Shown here piece by piece: positions 1 through 8,138 of a stretch of DNA of 64,000 nt. The translations under genes were made by a program, and so were the position numbers. The notes beneath the pieces are model-generated. The model had not been told where the DNA came from. It saw nothing but the letters and a program-made list of their open reading frames with translations, and did not search any database. The stretch spans positions 1 through 64,000 of the forward strand of contig NZ_AEUD01000019.1 of assembly GCF_000192435.1 (NCBI RefSeq). The letters run 5' to 3'. This DNA comes from Gordonia neofelifaecis NRRL B-59395 (GTDB taxonomy: Bacteria > Actinomycetota > Actinomycetes > Mycobacteriales > Mycobacteriaceae). The number at the start of each line of letters is the position of its first letter. The stretch's first letter is position 1.

Positions 1-45
1 GTCCCCTCAGTCCGCGTTCACAACCTCGCGGGGAAGTACACCTAG

Positions 46-64
46 GCACGCCCCTGGGGCGTGC
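46..64. terminator. GC-rich hairpin at the left edge
   Basis: Perfect 9-bp arms (gcacgcccc and ggggcgtgc) flank a single base, so the pairing gives a tight stem. No T-tract follows. It could end a gene lying left of the window. The stretch 1-442 contains no reading frame that I can support. Confidence 0.4.
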
Positions 65-442
65 TCATCGCTCAGGGCGCCGTCGGGGAGTCCGCTTCTG
101 CCACTATCGGGACCTTCGGTGGTCGATATGGCAGATATCACAATTGCGTCGGCTAACGAATCAATGTTCAGTGTCGACGCAGGTGGCACCGTGGGGCAGC
201 GGCCGAACGGCGATGATCGACAGTGCAGCGTCCGTCGATCAGTGGACGTGCGGTTTGGCTCGACGCCCCGGAACCTGAGATTCTCCTGTGCACGTTGAAT
301 CGGAATGTGGCTCTGCTGCAAAGCGATTCCGTGTCGGGGGATATCTATGCGCGGTCGATGCCGCGTGTCTGGAATGCGTGCCGGCCGGAGTCGCCGCGCG
401 AGTCGAGTCGCTCCGCGGAATGATTCCGGAGGAGAGTCGTCA

Positions 443-1090
443 GTGAAATCGAAGTGGGCAATGCGCGTTACGGCGGCGGCTCTGGCCGTGGCGGGGCTGG
501 CAGTCGGCAGTGGAGCGGCGGGGGCGACGCCCTCGGCCCTGGGCTCCAAGCACGACCGGCTCGTGACCGACGACGGGTGGACGATCTCGCTGGAGGCGAG
601 CGAGCTGACAGTCAACCCGATGAGCAACTTGGCGAACTCGGCCTCGTCGCGAGAGGGCTGGATCTCGTCGAAGGTGCAGGGTCGCATCTCCGGACGGGGG
701 ACGGAGGCAGTCCAGTCGGCGATCCTCGAACACTTCCTCGTCGTCGGTTGTCAGGTGGACGTGTCCGACGGTGCGACACTCGGACTCGGGCTGCAGGTGG
801 GACCTACGGCAAACGTCACGATCAGCGGGCAGCCGTCGGGCACGATCGGCATCGGGGCCCAGGTCTCGCCGTCGATCACGATGCCGCTCAAGCCAGGCCG
901 GATCACTGAGATCTCGTTGGGTAAGAAGCGACTTCAGACCGACCGGGCCTCGGTGCGTGTCAAACGTGCGCGGGTGAGCGTCGACGGATGCATGGGGCCG
1001 ACGACCGTCCGGATCATCGCGCGGCTCTCGGTGTCCACCAGGACCGCCGACGACACCATCAACGTCTACTCGGCCCGTCACTGGTTGTAG
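443..1090 (+). CDS. MspA-family porin
   Basis: Predicted outer-membrane (mycomembrane) porin of 215 residues for hydrophilic solutes. The GTG at 443 is chosen because ggagga sits 9 bases upstream; an in-frame ATG lies at 461. The N-terminus is a Sec signal peptide (Lys/Arg, hydrophobic run, cleavage near residue 28 after Ala-Gly-Ala). The mature part keeps the MspA layout: an REGW block where MspA has REWF, a GLGLQVG-type beta stretch, and a C-terminal IARLSVST strand matching the ARLIAS strand of MspA. Two cysteines (VVGCQV and VDGCMG) could form a disulfide. It sits 5' of a secreted HNH-like protein. Family assignment is from motifs; pore selectivity is unknown. Confidence 0.85.
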   Translation: MKSKWAMRVTAAALAVAGLAVGSGAAGATPSALGSKHDRLVTDDGWTISLEASELTVNPMSNLANSASSREGWISSKVQGRISGRGTEAVQSAILEHFLVVGCQVDVSDGATLGLGLQVGPTANVTISGQPSGTIGIGAQVSPSITMPLKPGRITEISLGKKRLQTDRASVRVKRARVSVDGCMGPTTVRIIARLSVSTRTADDTINVYSARHWL

Positions 1091-1143
1091 GCCCGCGAGT
1101 CTGACCAGGGGTGGAATCGGGTGGTGAGGTCGTGAGGGAAGAG

Positions 1144-2676
1144 ATGAAGCACGCGGACCGTGCGGGCGGGTTCGGCAGACAGTTCTCGATCACGGTGGTG
1201 ATCGGCGCAGTGATCGCGCTGATCGTCGCGATGGTCACGGTGCACGGCGCGGCGTCGGCGGAGACGCCGGCCGAGCGATGTGAGCGCGAGACGAATACCT
1301 ACAACAGCGCGTGGGCGCAGTCGTGGGCCACAGCCAACGACCGCCCGGCGTCGGAGGCCCCGTCGCCTCCAGTGCCGTACATCTGCCACGACCCAGGCAC
1401 CCCGACGCCGACGACGCCGACGCAGCCGACGATGACGGCACCGGAACTTCCGACTGCGACGCAGACCGCACCCGGAGCGGGCCCGGTGCCGACGGTCCAC
1501 GCACCGACCGATATCCCGGAACCGGGGGACACGCCGATCGTCGAGGCGCCGGGGCGCCCAGTGCGTCCCTCCGCGGGTGTCCCGGTCCGGCCGACACCGG
1601 CGCCGGCCGAGGTCACGACCGCGGAAGATCCCGCTGAACAGCAGGCACCCGCCTACCGGCGGAAGTCTCCGCTGTACGGGCACCGGGGTGATTGCGGAAC
1701 AGACATGCTGCCGCTGCCCACCGGGTCGAGGACGCCGGAGCAGACCGAGGCGTACAACCGGCTGCGGCCGCAGTCCGACCGGTACAAGGACCGGCGAGAC
1801 GACGTCGAAGACGAGATCAACGGCGGTGGGAAGTGGCCTGAGATCGCGCCGGGAGAGTCGTTTCAGCTCGACCACATCATCGCGTTGGATCGCCTCGTCC
1901 GAGCTCCGGGCTTCACGGACCTCTCGCCCGACGTGCAGGACCGCATCGCCAACTCCGAAGCCAACACGCGGCCGCTGCCGAGCTCGTGGAACGGGTCCAA
2001 GAGCAAGCTCTCCTACGCCGAGTGGCCGGATCGTGACCCGACCGGGGCGAAGAACGCACCGACTCGCTCCGAGTGGGAGCAGCTCTGCGCCGAGGAATCA
2101 CGGGCGACTGTCGAGGTCCGCCGGATGATCGCTGAAGAGCTGGCGAAGCAGGAGCAGGCGGAGCGCGGGACGACCACCGGCACCGATGACGGGTCGTCGA
2201 CACCGACGGTGACAGCCATACCGGACACGGAGACCGCGTATCCCGGGCCGACTGACGCACCCGTGACTGAGCAGCCGGACACGCCGACGACGCGACAGCC
2301 GGAGATCCCGGCCACCGTGCAGCCGGAGATCACCGTATCGCCGCAGCCGGAGATTCCCGCGACACAGCACCCGGAGATTCCGTCGACAACGCAACCCGCG
2401 CCGACGAGCACGACGGCGACGACGCAGGACACCACACCCCCGCCCGGCATACGACCGCCGACCACTCCTAACACCCCGAACACCCCGGCGCCGCAGACCA
2501 CTGAAGCTCCTGACGACGATCCGTCGTGGTGGGAGCGGAACCGCGGAACGATCGGCAAGGTCGCGTTGGGAGCGGCTGTCATCGGCGGCGTCGGCCTGGC
2601 ATGTGCGACCGGAGTCGGGTGTGCGCCCGCAGTCGGCGCTGGGCTGGCCGGCGGTGCGGCGGTGGCGGCCGGGTGA
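1144..2676 (+). CDS. Membrane-anchored, Pro/Thr-rich protein with HNH-like (DUF1524/GmrSD-type) domain
   Basis: A 510-residue exported protein. ATG 1144 is preferred over GTG 1111 because gaggga lies just upstream. A hydrophobic anchor or signal spans about residues 14-36 and ends in Ala-Ser-Ala. Pro/Thr-rich linkers (about 55-165 and 345-455) flank a central globular domain. That domain carries an LDHII motif (Asp243-His244), then an ANSEANTRPL segment and an NGSKSK..YAEW segment, the order seen in HNH/DUF1524 nucleases. The C-terminus (about 472-508) is a Gly/Ala-rich hydrophobic stretch with two cysteines that could be a second membrane segment. Nuclease activity is inferred, not shown. 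The linker contains repeated Q-P-E-I-P-type units. A surface-held nuclease or a processed toxin are both possible. Confidence 0.6.
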   Translation: MKHADRAGGFGRQFSITVVIGAVIALIVAMVTVHGAASAETPAERCERETNTYNSAWAQSWATANDRPASEAPSPPVPYICHDPGTPTPTTPTQPTMTAPELPTATQTAPGAGPVPTVHAPTDIPEPGDTPIVEAPGRPVRPSAGVPVRPTPAPAEVTTAEDPAEQQAPAYRRKSPLYGHRGDCGTDMLPLPTGSRTPEQTEAYNRLRPQSDRYKDRRDDVEDEINGGGKWPEIAPGESFQLDHIIALDRLVRAPGFTDLSPDVQDRIANSEANTRPLPSSWNGSKSKLSYAEWPDRDPTGAKNAPTRSEWEQLCAEESRATVEVRRMIAEELAKQEQAERGTTTGTDDGSSTPTVTAIPDTETAYPGPTDAPVTEQPDTPTTRQPEIPATVQPEITVSPQPEIPATQHPEIPSTTQPAPTSTTATTQDTTPPPGIRPPTTPNTPNTPAPQTTEAPDDDPSWWERNRGTIGKVALGAAVIGGVGLACATGVGCAPAVGAGLAGGAAVAAG

Positions 2677-2722
2677 CGACGTGGATTCAGAACTTCGACA
2701 GATCGAGAACCAGGAGATCCAG

Positions 2723-3388
2723 ATGATGTGGGCACCGAAACGACTGGCTGCATCGCTCACAGCGCTGGTCGCGGTCGCTGGAGTCGCCGCGTGTGGCGCC
2801 GAGAGCGGAGCGGATTCGCAGCGCGTGGATGTGGCTCGGATAGCGACGCTGTCCGCGCCGAAGGGATACCGAACGGTGCCGGGCGCCGACGACACCGATC
2901 TGTCTGCGAAGATTGCGGCGCAGCCGCTGCCGCCCGGTTATCAGGTGTTTCCTGCGCACTGCTCCCCGCAGGGGGCGACGGTGAGCAAGGACGATCTCGC
3001 GCAGGTGAAGGTCGTCGCCTTCCGTTCCCCAGAATCGGTGATCTCGGCTGTCGCATACCAGGATTCGAGCGGTCAACAGTTCGACGACGCTCGCTGCTCG
3101 GATGTCACCGTCACCGGTCCGAACGGTGCCGAGGCGATGACGGTGCCGGTCGACATCGAGGCGGTGCCCTCGGCCGACGACGTGAAGGGTTCCCACACCG
3201 TGGTCCGGGAATCAGCCGACAGTCGCGCATACAGTCAGTACGTGTACTCGGCACGGGTCGCCGACAGGTACCGGGTGGTGGTGTATCTGGCACCGGTGAT
3301 CGACGCCGACGGGCCGAGACGGCCGGTGGATCCGGCGGATGCGGCGGTCGTTCTCGCCGATGCCGTGCATCGGATTGTGATTACCTAG
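2723..3388 (+). CDS. Putative lipoprotein
   Basis: A 221-residue exported protein with a clear lipobox: a hydrophobic segment ending VAGVAAC puts the lipidated cysteine at residue 24. ATG 2723 has aggag six bases upstream, and a second ATG follows directly. The mature part holds an LPPGYQVFP..C block and two further cysteines near a CSDVTV segment. This resembles DUF5642-type lipoproteins of mycobacteria, a weak match made from memory. It starts 46 bases after the HNH-like gene and probably shares its transcript. Function unknown. Confidence 0.65.
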   Translation: MMWAPKRLAASLTALVAVAGVAACGAESGADSQRVDVARIATLSAPKGYRTVPGADDTDLSAKIAAQPLPPGYQVFPAHCSPQGATVSKDDLAQVKVVAFRSPESVISAVAYQDSSGQQFDDARCSDVTVTGPNGAEAMTVPVDIEAVPSADDVKGSHTVVRESADSRAYSQYVYSARVADRYRVVVYLAPVIDADGPRRPVDPADAAVVLADAVHRIVIT

Positions 3389-3413
3389 TGTCTCATCGGT
3401 GAGGGGGACGGAC

Positions 3414-4184
3414 ATGGACGACAACGAGATCCGCGCAGGCTTCCGTGCGGCGTGGTCGGGTGAGTACGTGCCGATCGACGAGCTCACGGCTGATGAGGCC
3501 GCGTCGATTCCGGACGGATGGGCTGACCTCGTCGGACAGAGCGGGACCACCGTCGCGGCCGCGGTGTCCGGCCTCTGGCGTGATCTGGCCCCGGGGCTCA
3601 CGCGGACTGCTGACCTGCTCGAGCGCGACGTCATGCAGATGGGACTGGCGCGGATTCGGACTCCTCATCACTACGTCCAGGAGTACCGGCTCGGGGCCTC
3701 CGCCTCGTCGGCGACGACTGAGATCGCGCTGATGTACCTGCTTCGCGACCCGCGGGGGCGGAAGCCGTACATCGCCTGGTTCGGTCGGACCCCGTTCACC
3801 GGCGACCTGCCCGACTGGTGGCCTTCCGCGCGTGCCGTCGTCGGGGACCTGGCGACCGGGTTCCACGACGGGTTCATGCGGTACTCGTGGGACTGCGGGC
3901 TGCTCGCGATTCCCGACATGCACACCGTGTCGCAGCGGTGGATCGAATACACCGACACCGAGGCGCAGCTGATCGAGGTCACCTCGGGAGACGACGACCG
4001 TCCGGTGCCGCGCGAAGCGTGGCCCGACTTCCGCAGCATGCATGTGATCGCGGAGAGCACAAGTGAGATGGGCTGGGCGGTTGCCGACGACGTCGCGAAC
4101 GGAAGTGGATGGGGCGACGGGCCCGATACGATGCATCCGATCGCGAACCTCGCCGAGGCGATCGAGCCGATGCTCGGTAGGTGA
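3414..4184 (+). CDS. Hypothetical cytosolic protein
   Basis: A 256-residue, acidic, Trp-rich protein with no signal peptide or membrane segment. ATG 3414 is chosen for the gaggggg sequence six bases upstream; an in-frame GTG at 3399 has none. I recognise no domain. It ends in an Asn-Leu-Ala-Glu-Ala-Ile-Glu helix. It begins 25 bases after the lipoprotein gene, so it may belong to the same operon as the HNH-like protein. An immunity or partner role is possible but rests on position only. Confidence 0.6.
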   Translation: MDDNEIRAGFRAAWSGEYVPIDELTADEAASIPDGWADLVGQSGTTVAAAVSGLWRDLAPGLTRTADLLERDVMQMGLARIRTPHHYVQEYRLGASASSATTEIALMYLLRDPRGRKPYIAWFGRTPFTGDLPDWWPSARAVVGDLATGFHDGFMRYSWDCGLLAIPDMHTVSQRWIEYTDTEAQLIEVTSGDDDRPVPREAWPDFRSMHVIAESTSEMGWAVADDVANGSGWGDGPDTMHPIANLAEAIEPMLGR

Positions 4185-4219
4185 CCATCCGACCCGTCCG
4201 TCCGACTACCGTTTGATCC

Positions 4220-4555
4220 ATGAGCAGCGATTGGCGGGTTGCCCGCGTCGATGAGATCCGTTCCCTGATCAACAAGGCGGCGCCCGACGTCGTCGAAGAG
4301 GCCAAGTGGAAGAAGGCGTCGAACCCGGACGGGGTTCCGACGTTCTCCCTCGACGGACTGATCTGCACTGTCGAGACCTACAAGGCGAAGGTCAAAGTGA
4401 CGTTCGCCAAAGGCGGGTCGCTGCCCGATCCGGCGGGACTCTTCCTGCCCGCCACCGGTGTTCGCCGCGCCATCGACACCGAGGAGGCCGACGTGCTGGA
4501 CGCCGATGCGTTCGTCGCACTCGTACAGGCGGCGGTCGCGCTCAACCAGGGCTGA
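4220..4555 (+). CDS. DUF1801 (YdhG-like) domain protein
   Basis: A 111-residue cytosolic protein. The arrangement of an N-terminal helix (IRSLINKAAPDVVEEAKW), a central beta region (TFSLDGLICTVETYKAKVKVTFAKG) and a C-terminal ADAFVALVQAAVAL helix is that of DUF1801 proteins, small single-domain proteins without a defined reaction. Length is normal for the family. It converges on the SagB-type gene at 4581, leaving 25 bases between stops. Confidence 0.7.
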   Translation: MSSDWRVARVDEIRSLINKAAPDVVEEAKWKKASNPDGVPTFSLDGLICTVETYKAKVKVTFAKGGSLPDPAGLFLPATGVRRAIDTEEADVLDADAFVALVQAAVALNQG

Positions 4556-4580
4556 CGCCCGGAAGGTCGGCCGCAACGCG

Positions 4581-5948
4581 TCAGCCGCGCGGCCGTCCCA
4601 CCACGAACGTCCCGACATTGCACTCGACGAGTTCGTCGCGGCCGGTGGCGGCGGCGAACGCCGCGGTGTCGCCGTAGCCCTGCGCGACACCGCCCAGACC
4701 CATCGCGGTGGCGGTCAGATACAGCGTTTGAGTCAGCACGCCGACATGTTTCAGGATCACCGCGTACGGCATCTGCTCGTACGTCCACATGATCCGGCCG
4801 GCTCTCGCCGCCATCGTCAGCATCACCTGCGGGAGCTCGCCGTCGGACAGGGTGAGCGCGGCGGGGGAGAGCAGTCGCTGCACCGCGGGGGCGTCGATGT
4901 CCGCGACACGCTGGAGCGTGTGCGCAACGGAGTCGTAGTGGTACATCCCGGACTCGACGCCCGCGACGTTACGGACCACCGGATAGACCTCGAGCTCATA
5001 GATCGAACCACCGGAGGGGTAAGGGCGAGAGGGTAGTTCGGTGACGGCCGTGCCCGGCTTCTCGATGGTGCGAACGCCCCGGGTGCGCGCACACCGGTAC
5101 AGCAGTTCGCCCAGCTCCTCGATCGTCATCGGGGCGGCATCGTCGAAACTCCTTGTCGAGACCCGGCTCTCGGTCGCGCGGGTCAGTGGAACGTCCGTCG
5201 TGGCCAGTCGCTCCAGATCGGGTGCAGGCAGTTCGACGACCGCGCCGTCGTATGGCTCGGGGGCCGCCGGGACCGGGGCGAATCGGCCTTCTGCCCAGCG
5301 CGTCGGACCGAAGTGAGCCCAGCTGGTGCCGCGGTCACCCACCGTGCTGCGGCGGTGGAACCACAGCTCGTGCGGACTCCAGGACGCGGCGCCGAACTCG
5401 GACTCCTCGACTCCGGCGTCGGGTACGGCGTGGCCCGTCCAGGTCAGATCCGACCAGAACGAATCGGCGACGACCGCGTCGACGGTCCCTGGCGCCCCCG
5501 ACAGCAGGCCCGCGACGCCGGCGTCGTGAACCACCACGTCGCACCACGACCGCGGGTGCTCGGCGACGAACTCCTCGCTGACGCGGCGGAGCACCGTGAA
5601 CCGAGACAGCACTGCGCGGGCGTTCGCCGGTTCCGGGCGGGCCGAGTCCGTCGCACGGAACGGCCGGAGGCTGTACAGCGGAGTCTCGCCGCGCGACACG
5701 GTGAGTTCGACGGCGCCCGCGGACAGCAGCCGACGGAGCAGATCGGCGACCGGGGGCGGCGGGGTGGCGTCGAATGCGACGGGACCCGCGTTGAGGGCCT
5801 TGAGGAGGCCGCCCTGGATCGGCGCGAGCCCGGTCAGCTGTTGTTTGGCGGGCAGCACGGTGGCCGTCCCGGGAGCGCCGAGAACGGCTTTGCTCCCGGG
5901 CCGCCACGCGTAGCCGGTGCGCAGGTCGGCGGCGGAGGATCCGGTCAT
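4581..5948 (-). CDS. SagB/ThcOx-type FMN oxidoreductase
   Basis: A 455-residue protein with a C-terminal nitroreductase-fold domain (from about residue 255). It includes STRSFDD, a PYPSGGSIYELEVYPVV segment and a GLGGVAQGYGD region typical of SagB/ThcOx-like enzymes, which in thiazole/oxazole-modified peptide pathways oxidise azolines using FMN. The first 250 residues form a separate domain of the kind that precedes the catalytic domain in long SagB proteins. No cyclodehydratase (SagC/SagD, YcaO) gene lies in the window, so a peptide-modifying role is not supported. It starts 4 bases after the FecB-like gene and is probably co-transcribed with it under the iron box near 6950. Substrate unknown. 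Confidence 0.75.
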   Translation of the reverse strand: MTGSSAADLRTGYAWRPGSKAVLGAPGTATVLPAKQQLTGLAPIQGGLLKALNAGPVAFDATPPPPVADLLRRLLSAGAVELTVSRGETPLYSLRPFRATDSARPEPANARAVLSRFTVLRRVSEEFVAEHPRSWCDVVVHDAGVAGLLSGAPGTVDAVVADSFWSDLTWTGHAVPDAGVEESEFGAASWSPHELWFHRRSTVGDRGTSWAHFGPTRWAEGRFAPVPAAPEPYDGAVVELPAPDLERLATTDVPLTRATESRVSTRSFDDAAPMTIEELGELLYRCARTRGVRTIEKPGTAVTELPSRPYPSGGSIYELEVYPVVRNVAGVESGMYHYDSVAHTLQRVADIDAPAVQRLLSPAALTLSDGELPQVMLTMAARAGRIMWTYEQMPYAVILKHVGVLTQTLYLTATAMGLGGVAQGYGDTAAFAAATGRDELVECNVGTFVVGRPRG

Positions 5949-5952
5949 CGGA

Positions 5953-6942
5953 TCAGTTCGCGGCCTTGGTCAACGCGGGCTTCATCTCGTCGAGCAGGTA
6001 CGGAATCGACAGCGGCGTCGGCTGATTGAGGCCGCTGATGTCCGCGACGGAGAGTTCCGAGACGGCACCGTTCTGGACCGACGTGAGGCTCGAGTAGCCG
6101 GGCAGCTTGTGCAGCGCGTCCTTGAGCGCGGGGCTGTTCGCCGTCACGGCCAGGAGGTCGCCTTCGAGCATCGGCACGTTCTCCGTCGAGATCGGGAAGC
6201 GTGGATTCTTCGTCTTCTCGTACTGCGCCAACAACTTCGGTGCGATCTTCATGCCCAGTTCGTTGAACAGATATGCGGCGCCGTCGTTCGGGTCGGCCAT
6301 CACCTGGATCTGGTCGGTCGAGTACATGTAGGCCATCGCGTAGGTCTTGCCTGCGAGTCCGGGCAGCTCCTGCTTGACGTCGGCGATCTGCTTGTTCACT
6401 CCGGCCGTGATCTCCTTGGCCTTGCCGTCCTCGCGCAGCAGGGTGCCCATCAGCGAGACCAGGTCCTGCCACGGATCCACCTGCTGACCGGTGACTCCGG
6501 GGATGGTCGGGGCGATCTTGCTGATCTTCGCGAAGTTCTCCGGCTGCGACTTCGGCATGTAGCCCTCGGCGAGGATCAGATCCGGCTCGGCCTTGGCGAT
6601 CTGCGCGACCAGGTTCTCCGGATCGAGCGCGGTGGAGCCGTCGAGCTGGTCCTTGGTCCACGGCGACGGGCTGCCGGTGAGGATCTGAATGTTGTCGAGG
6701 TACGCGACGGGCTTCACGCCGAACGCCAGCGCGGTGTCGATCCACTGGGCCCCGAGCGTGACGATCCGCTTCGGGGTGCCGTTGATCGTGACCGGGCCCT
6801 GAGCGGTGTTCACCTGGATCGGGCCGCCCGCGGACTGCTCCTCTTCGGGGGCGCTGCAGGCGGACACCGCCAAGACCACGGCGAGCAGTCCCGCCACGAG
6901 CGCCAGGACGGTCTTCGTTGTCGACTTCATGAACCGAAGCAT
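5953..6942 (-). CDS. FecB/FepB-type ABC transporter substrate-binding lipoprotein
   Basis: Extracytoplasmic receptor for a ferric siderophore, haem or related iron ligand. The N-terminal hydrophobic segment ends in AVSACSAP, a lipobox. The body has the FecB-class pattern: PKRIVTLGAQW near the start, KAEPDLILAEGY in the middle, and a long helix with KQIADVKQELPGL. About 329 residues, normal length. Two starts are possible: ATG 6942 (aggtgag eight bases upstream) and ATG 6930; I give the longer form. No permease or ATPase gene is adjacent, so the partner transporter must be elsewhere. The iron-box-like half-sites directly upstream indicate iron control. Confidence 0.85.
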   Translation of the reverse strand: MLRFMKSTTKTVLALVAGLLAVVLAVSACSAPEEEQSAGGPIQVNTAQGPVTINGTPKRIVTLGAQWIDTALAFGVKPVAYLDNIQILTGSPSPWTKDQLDGSTALDPENLVAQIAKAEPDLILAEGYMPKSQPENFAKISKIAPTIPGVTGQQVDPWQDLVSLMGTLLREDGKAKEITAGVNKQIADVKQELPGLAGKTYAMAYMYSTDQIQVMADPNDGAAYLFNELGMKIAPKLLAQYEKTKNPRFPISTENVPMLEGDLLAVTANSPALKDALHKLPGYSSLTSVQNGAVSELSVADISGLNQPTPLSIPYLLDEMKPALTKAAN

Positions 6943-6969
6943 AACCCAGGCTCACCTAAGTTAGGTTAG
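6941..6969 (-). promoter_or_regulatory. IdeR/DtxR-type iron-box half-sites
   Basis: On the plus strand ctcacctaa (6951-6959) and ttaggttag (6961-6969) are near-exact half-sites of the DtxR/IdeR consensus (TTAGGTTAG/CTAACCTAA), placed back to back with one base between. Reading the minus strand, ttaggtgagcct begins a box of 19 bases that covers the first possible ATG. This fits Fe-dependent repression of the FecB-like and SagB-type genes. Family consensus is established; binding here is inferred. Confidence 0.7.
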
Positions 6970-7002
6970 TCGGCCCTGCCTGAAATCGAGTGGGCCGAGG
7001 GC

Positions 7003-7923
7003 TCAGTCCTCCAGGGTCCGAAGCAGTGCGCGTGTCCGGGCGCGGCCCTCGGCGTCGCGGTCGAAGAGGATGCCGACGAACTCGTCGACGCCGAACGCGC
7101 CGAACTCTCGGATGCGGTCGGCGACCGTGGCCTCGTCGCCGATGATCGCGGCGTCGGCGGGTCCGGTGAAGCCCTCCCGGTCGAGCATCGCCTTGTACGA
7201 CGGAAGCTTGTCGTACATGGCGAACTGCTCGGCGGCCGCCGAACGCGCGCCGTCGACGTCGTCGGTGACGGAGACCGGGAGCATGGCGACGGTGCGGACG
7301 TCCGAGGTCTGCCGTCCGGCCTCCTGTGCGGCGGTGCGCAGGGTCGGGACGATGTGATCGCGCAGCGTCTTCGGGCCGGTCATCCAGGTCACAGTGCCCG
7401 CGGTGCGGCTGCCCGCGATGCCGAGCATCTTGGGGCCGAGGGCGGCCAGATAGACCGGGGGCGCGGGGACTTCGGAGATGGTGAGCGATCCACGGGTTGT
7501 CACGAGGTCGCCCGCGCTGCTGACCTTCTCGCCCTTCAATAGGGGAAGGAGACCGTCGAGGTACTCGTTGGTCCGCTGGATCGGGCGCTTGTACGAGACG
7601 CCCCACATGCCCTCGGTGACCACCTGGTGGCTCAAGCCGAGGCCGAGGTGCAGACGCGGGCCGATGATCGCGTTCGTGGTGAGCGCGCGCTGGGCCAACA
7701 GCATCGGATGCTGTACCTGCATGGGCAGGACGCTGGTGCCGAACTCGATCTCCGGCACCTCCCAGCCGGCGACGGTCAGCATGGTGAGCGCGTCCGGCTC
7801 GTTGGGCATCTGGGTGAGCCAGACCCGACGGAAGCCCTCCTGCTGGATCACCGCGAGGTTCTCCACGGCCTTGTCGATGGAGGCGGTGCGGGCATTGATC
7901 GTCCAGACGACGCTGACATCCAT
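7003..7923 (-). CDS. LLM-class F420-dependent oxidoreductase
   Basis: A 306-residue luciferase-like TIM-barrel enzyme expected to use F420 (or FMN) for hydride transfer. Features are the N-terminal beta strand MDVSVVW, the GTSVLPMQVQHP segment, RLHLGLGLSHQ, the PVYLAALGPKML segment, and a C-terminal region with GVDEFVGILFD. It resembles the TIGR03564-type group. Transcribed alone, divergent from the MpaB-type gene, with about 215 bases between the starts. Confidence 0.8.
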   Translation of the reverse strand: MDVSVVWTINARTASIDKAVENLAVIQQEGFRRVWLTQMPNEPDALTMLTVAGWEVPEIEFGTSVLPMQVQHPMLLAQRALTTNAIIGPRLHLGLGLSHQVVTEGMWGVSYKRPIQRTNEYLDGLLPLLKGEKVSSAGDLVTTRGSLTISEVPAPPVYLAALGPKMLGIAGSRTAGTVTWMTGPKTLRDHIVPTLRTAAQEAGRQTSDVRTVAMLPVSVTDDVDGARSAAAEQFAMYDKLPSYKAMLDREGFTGPADAAIIGDEATVADRIREFGAFGVDEFVGILFDRDAEGRARTRALLRTLED

Positions 7924-8080
7924 GAGGTGCTCCTGTGACGGGGACTGTGGTTGTCGATCCTATGCCTGCGGGGAAGCGCGCCAGAACTGTCGAATCGATG
8001 TTCTGCAGGAACGACGACTCGACGGTCTTCTCATGTTCCCCGAGGAGGCTGCGACAGCCGCCGATGGTTCGGGGCGAACC

Positions 8081-8125
8081 TGAGACGAATTGGTCACATG
8101 GTCTCAAAACGAGACGACGATCTCG
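8081..8125. promoter_or_regulatory. Clustered inverted repeats upstream of the MpaB-type gene
   Basis: Several gagac/gtctc elements lie here: tgagac (8081) pairs with gtctca (8101), gtctc (8101) pairs with gagac (8111) around aaaac, and cgaga (8110) pairs with tctcg (8121). The last ends 14 bases before the proposed start codon. The layout suggests an operator, perhaps for the TetR regulator at 9372-9998, which converges on the gene it would control. Confidence 0.4.
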
Positions 8126-8138
8126 TAGGGTCACCTGC

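Noticed and set aside
7-687. 226-codon minus-strand frame at the left edge
   Set aside because: It overlaps the porin gene and its composition is that of a shadow frame.
4581-5948. Thiazole/oxazole-modified peptide cluster
   Set aside because: A SagB-type protein alone is not enough. I found no YcaO or SagC gene and no precursor peptide in the window.
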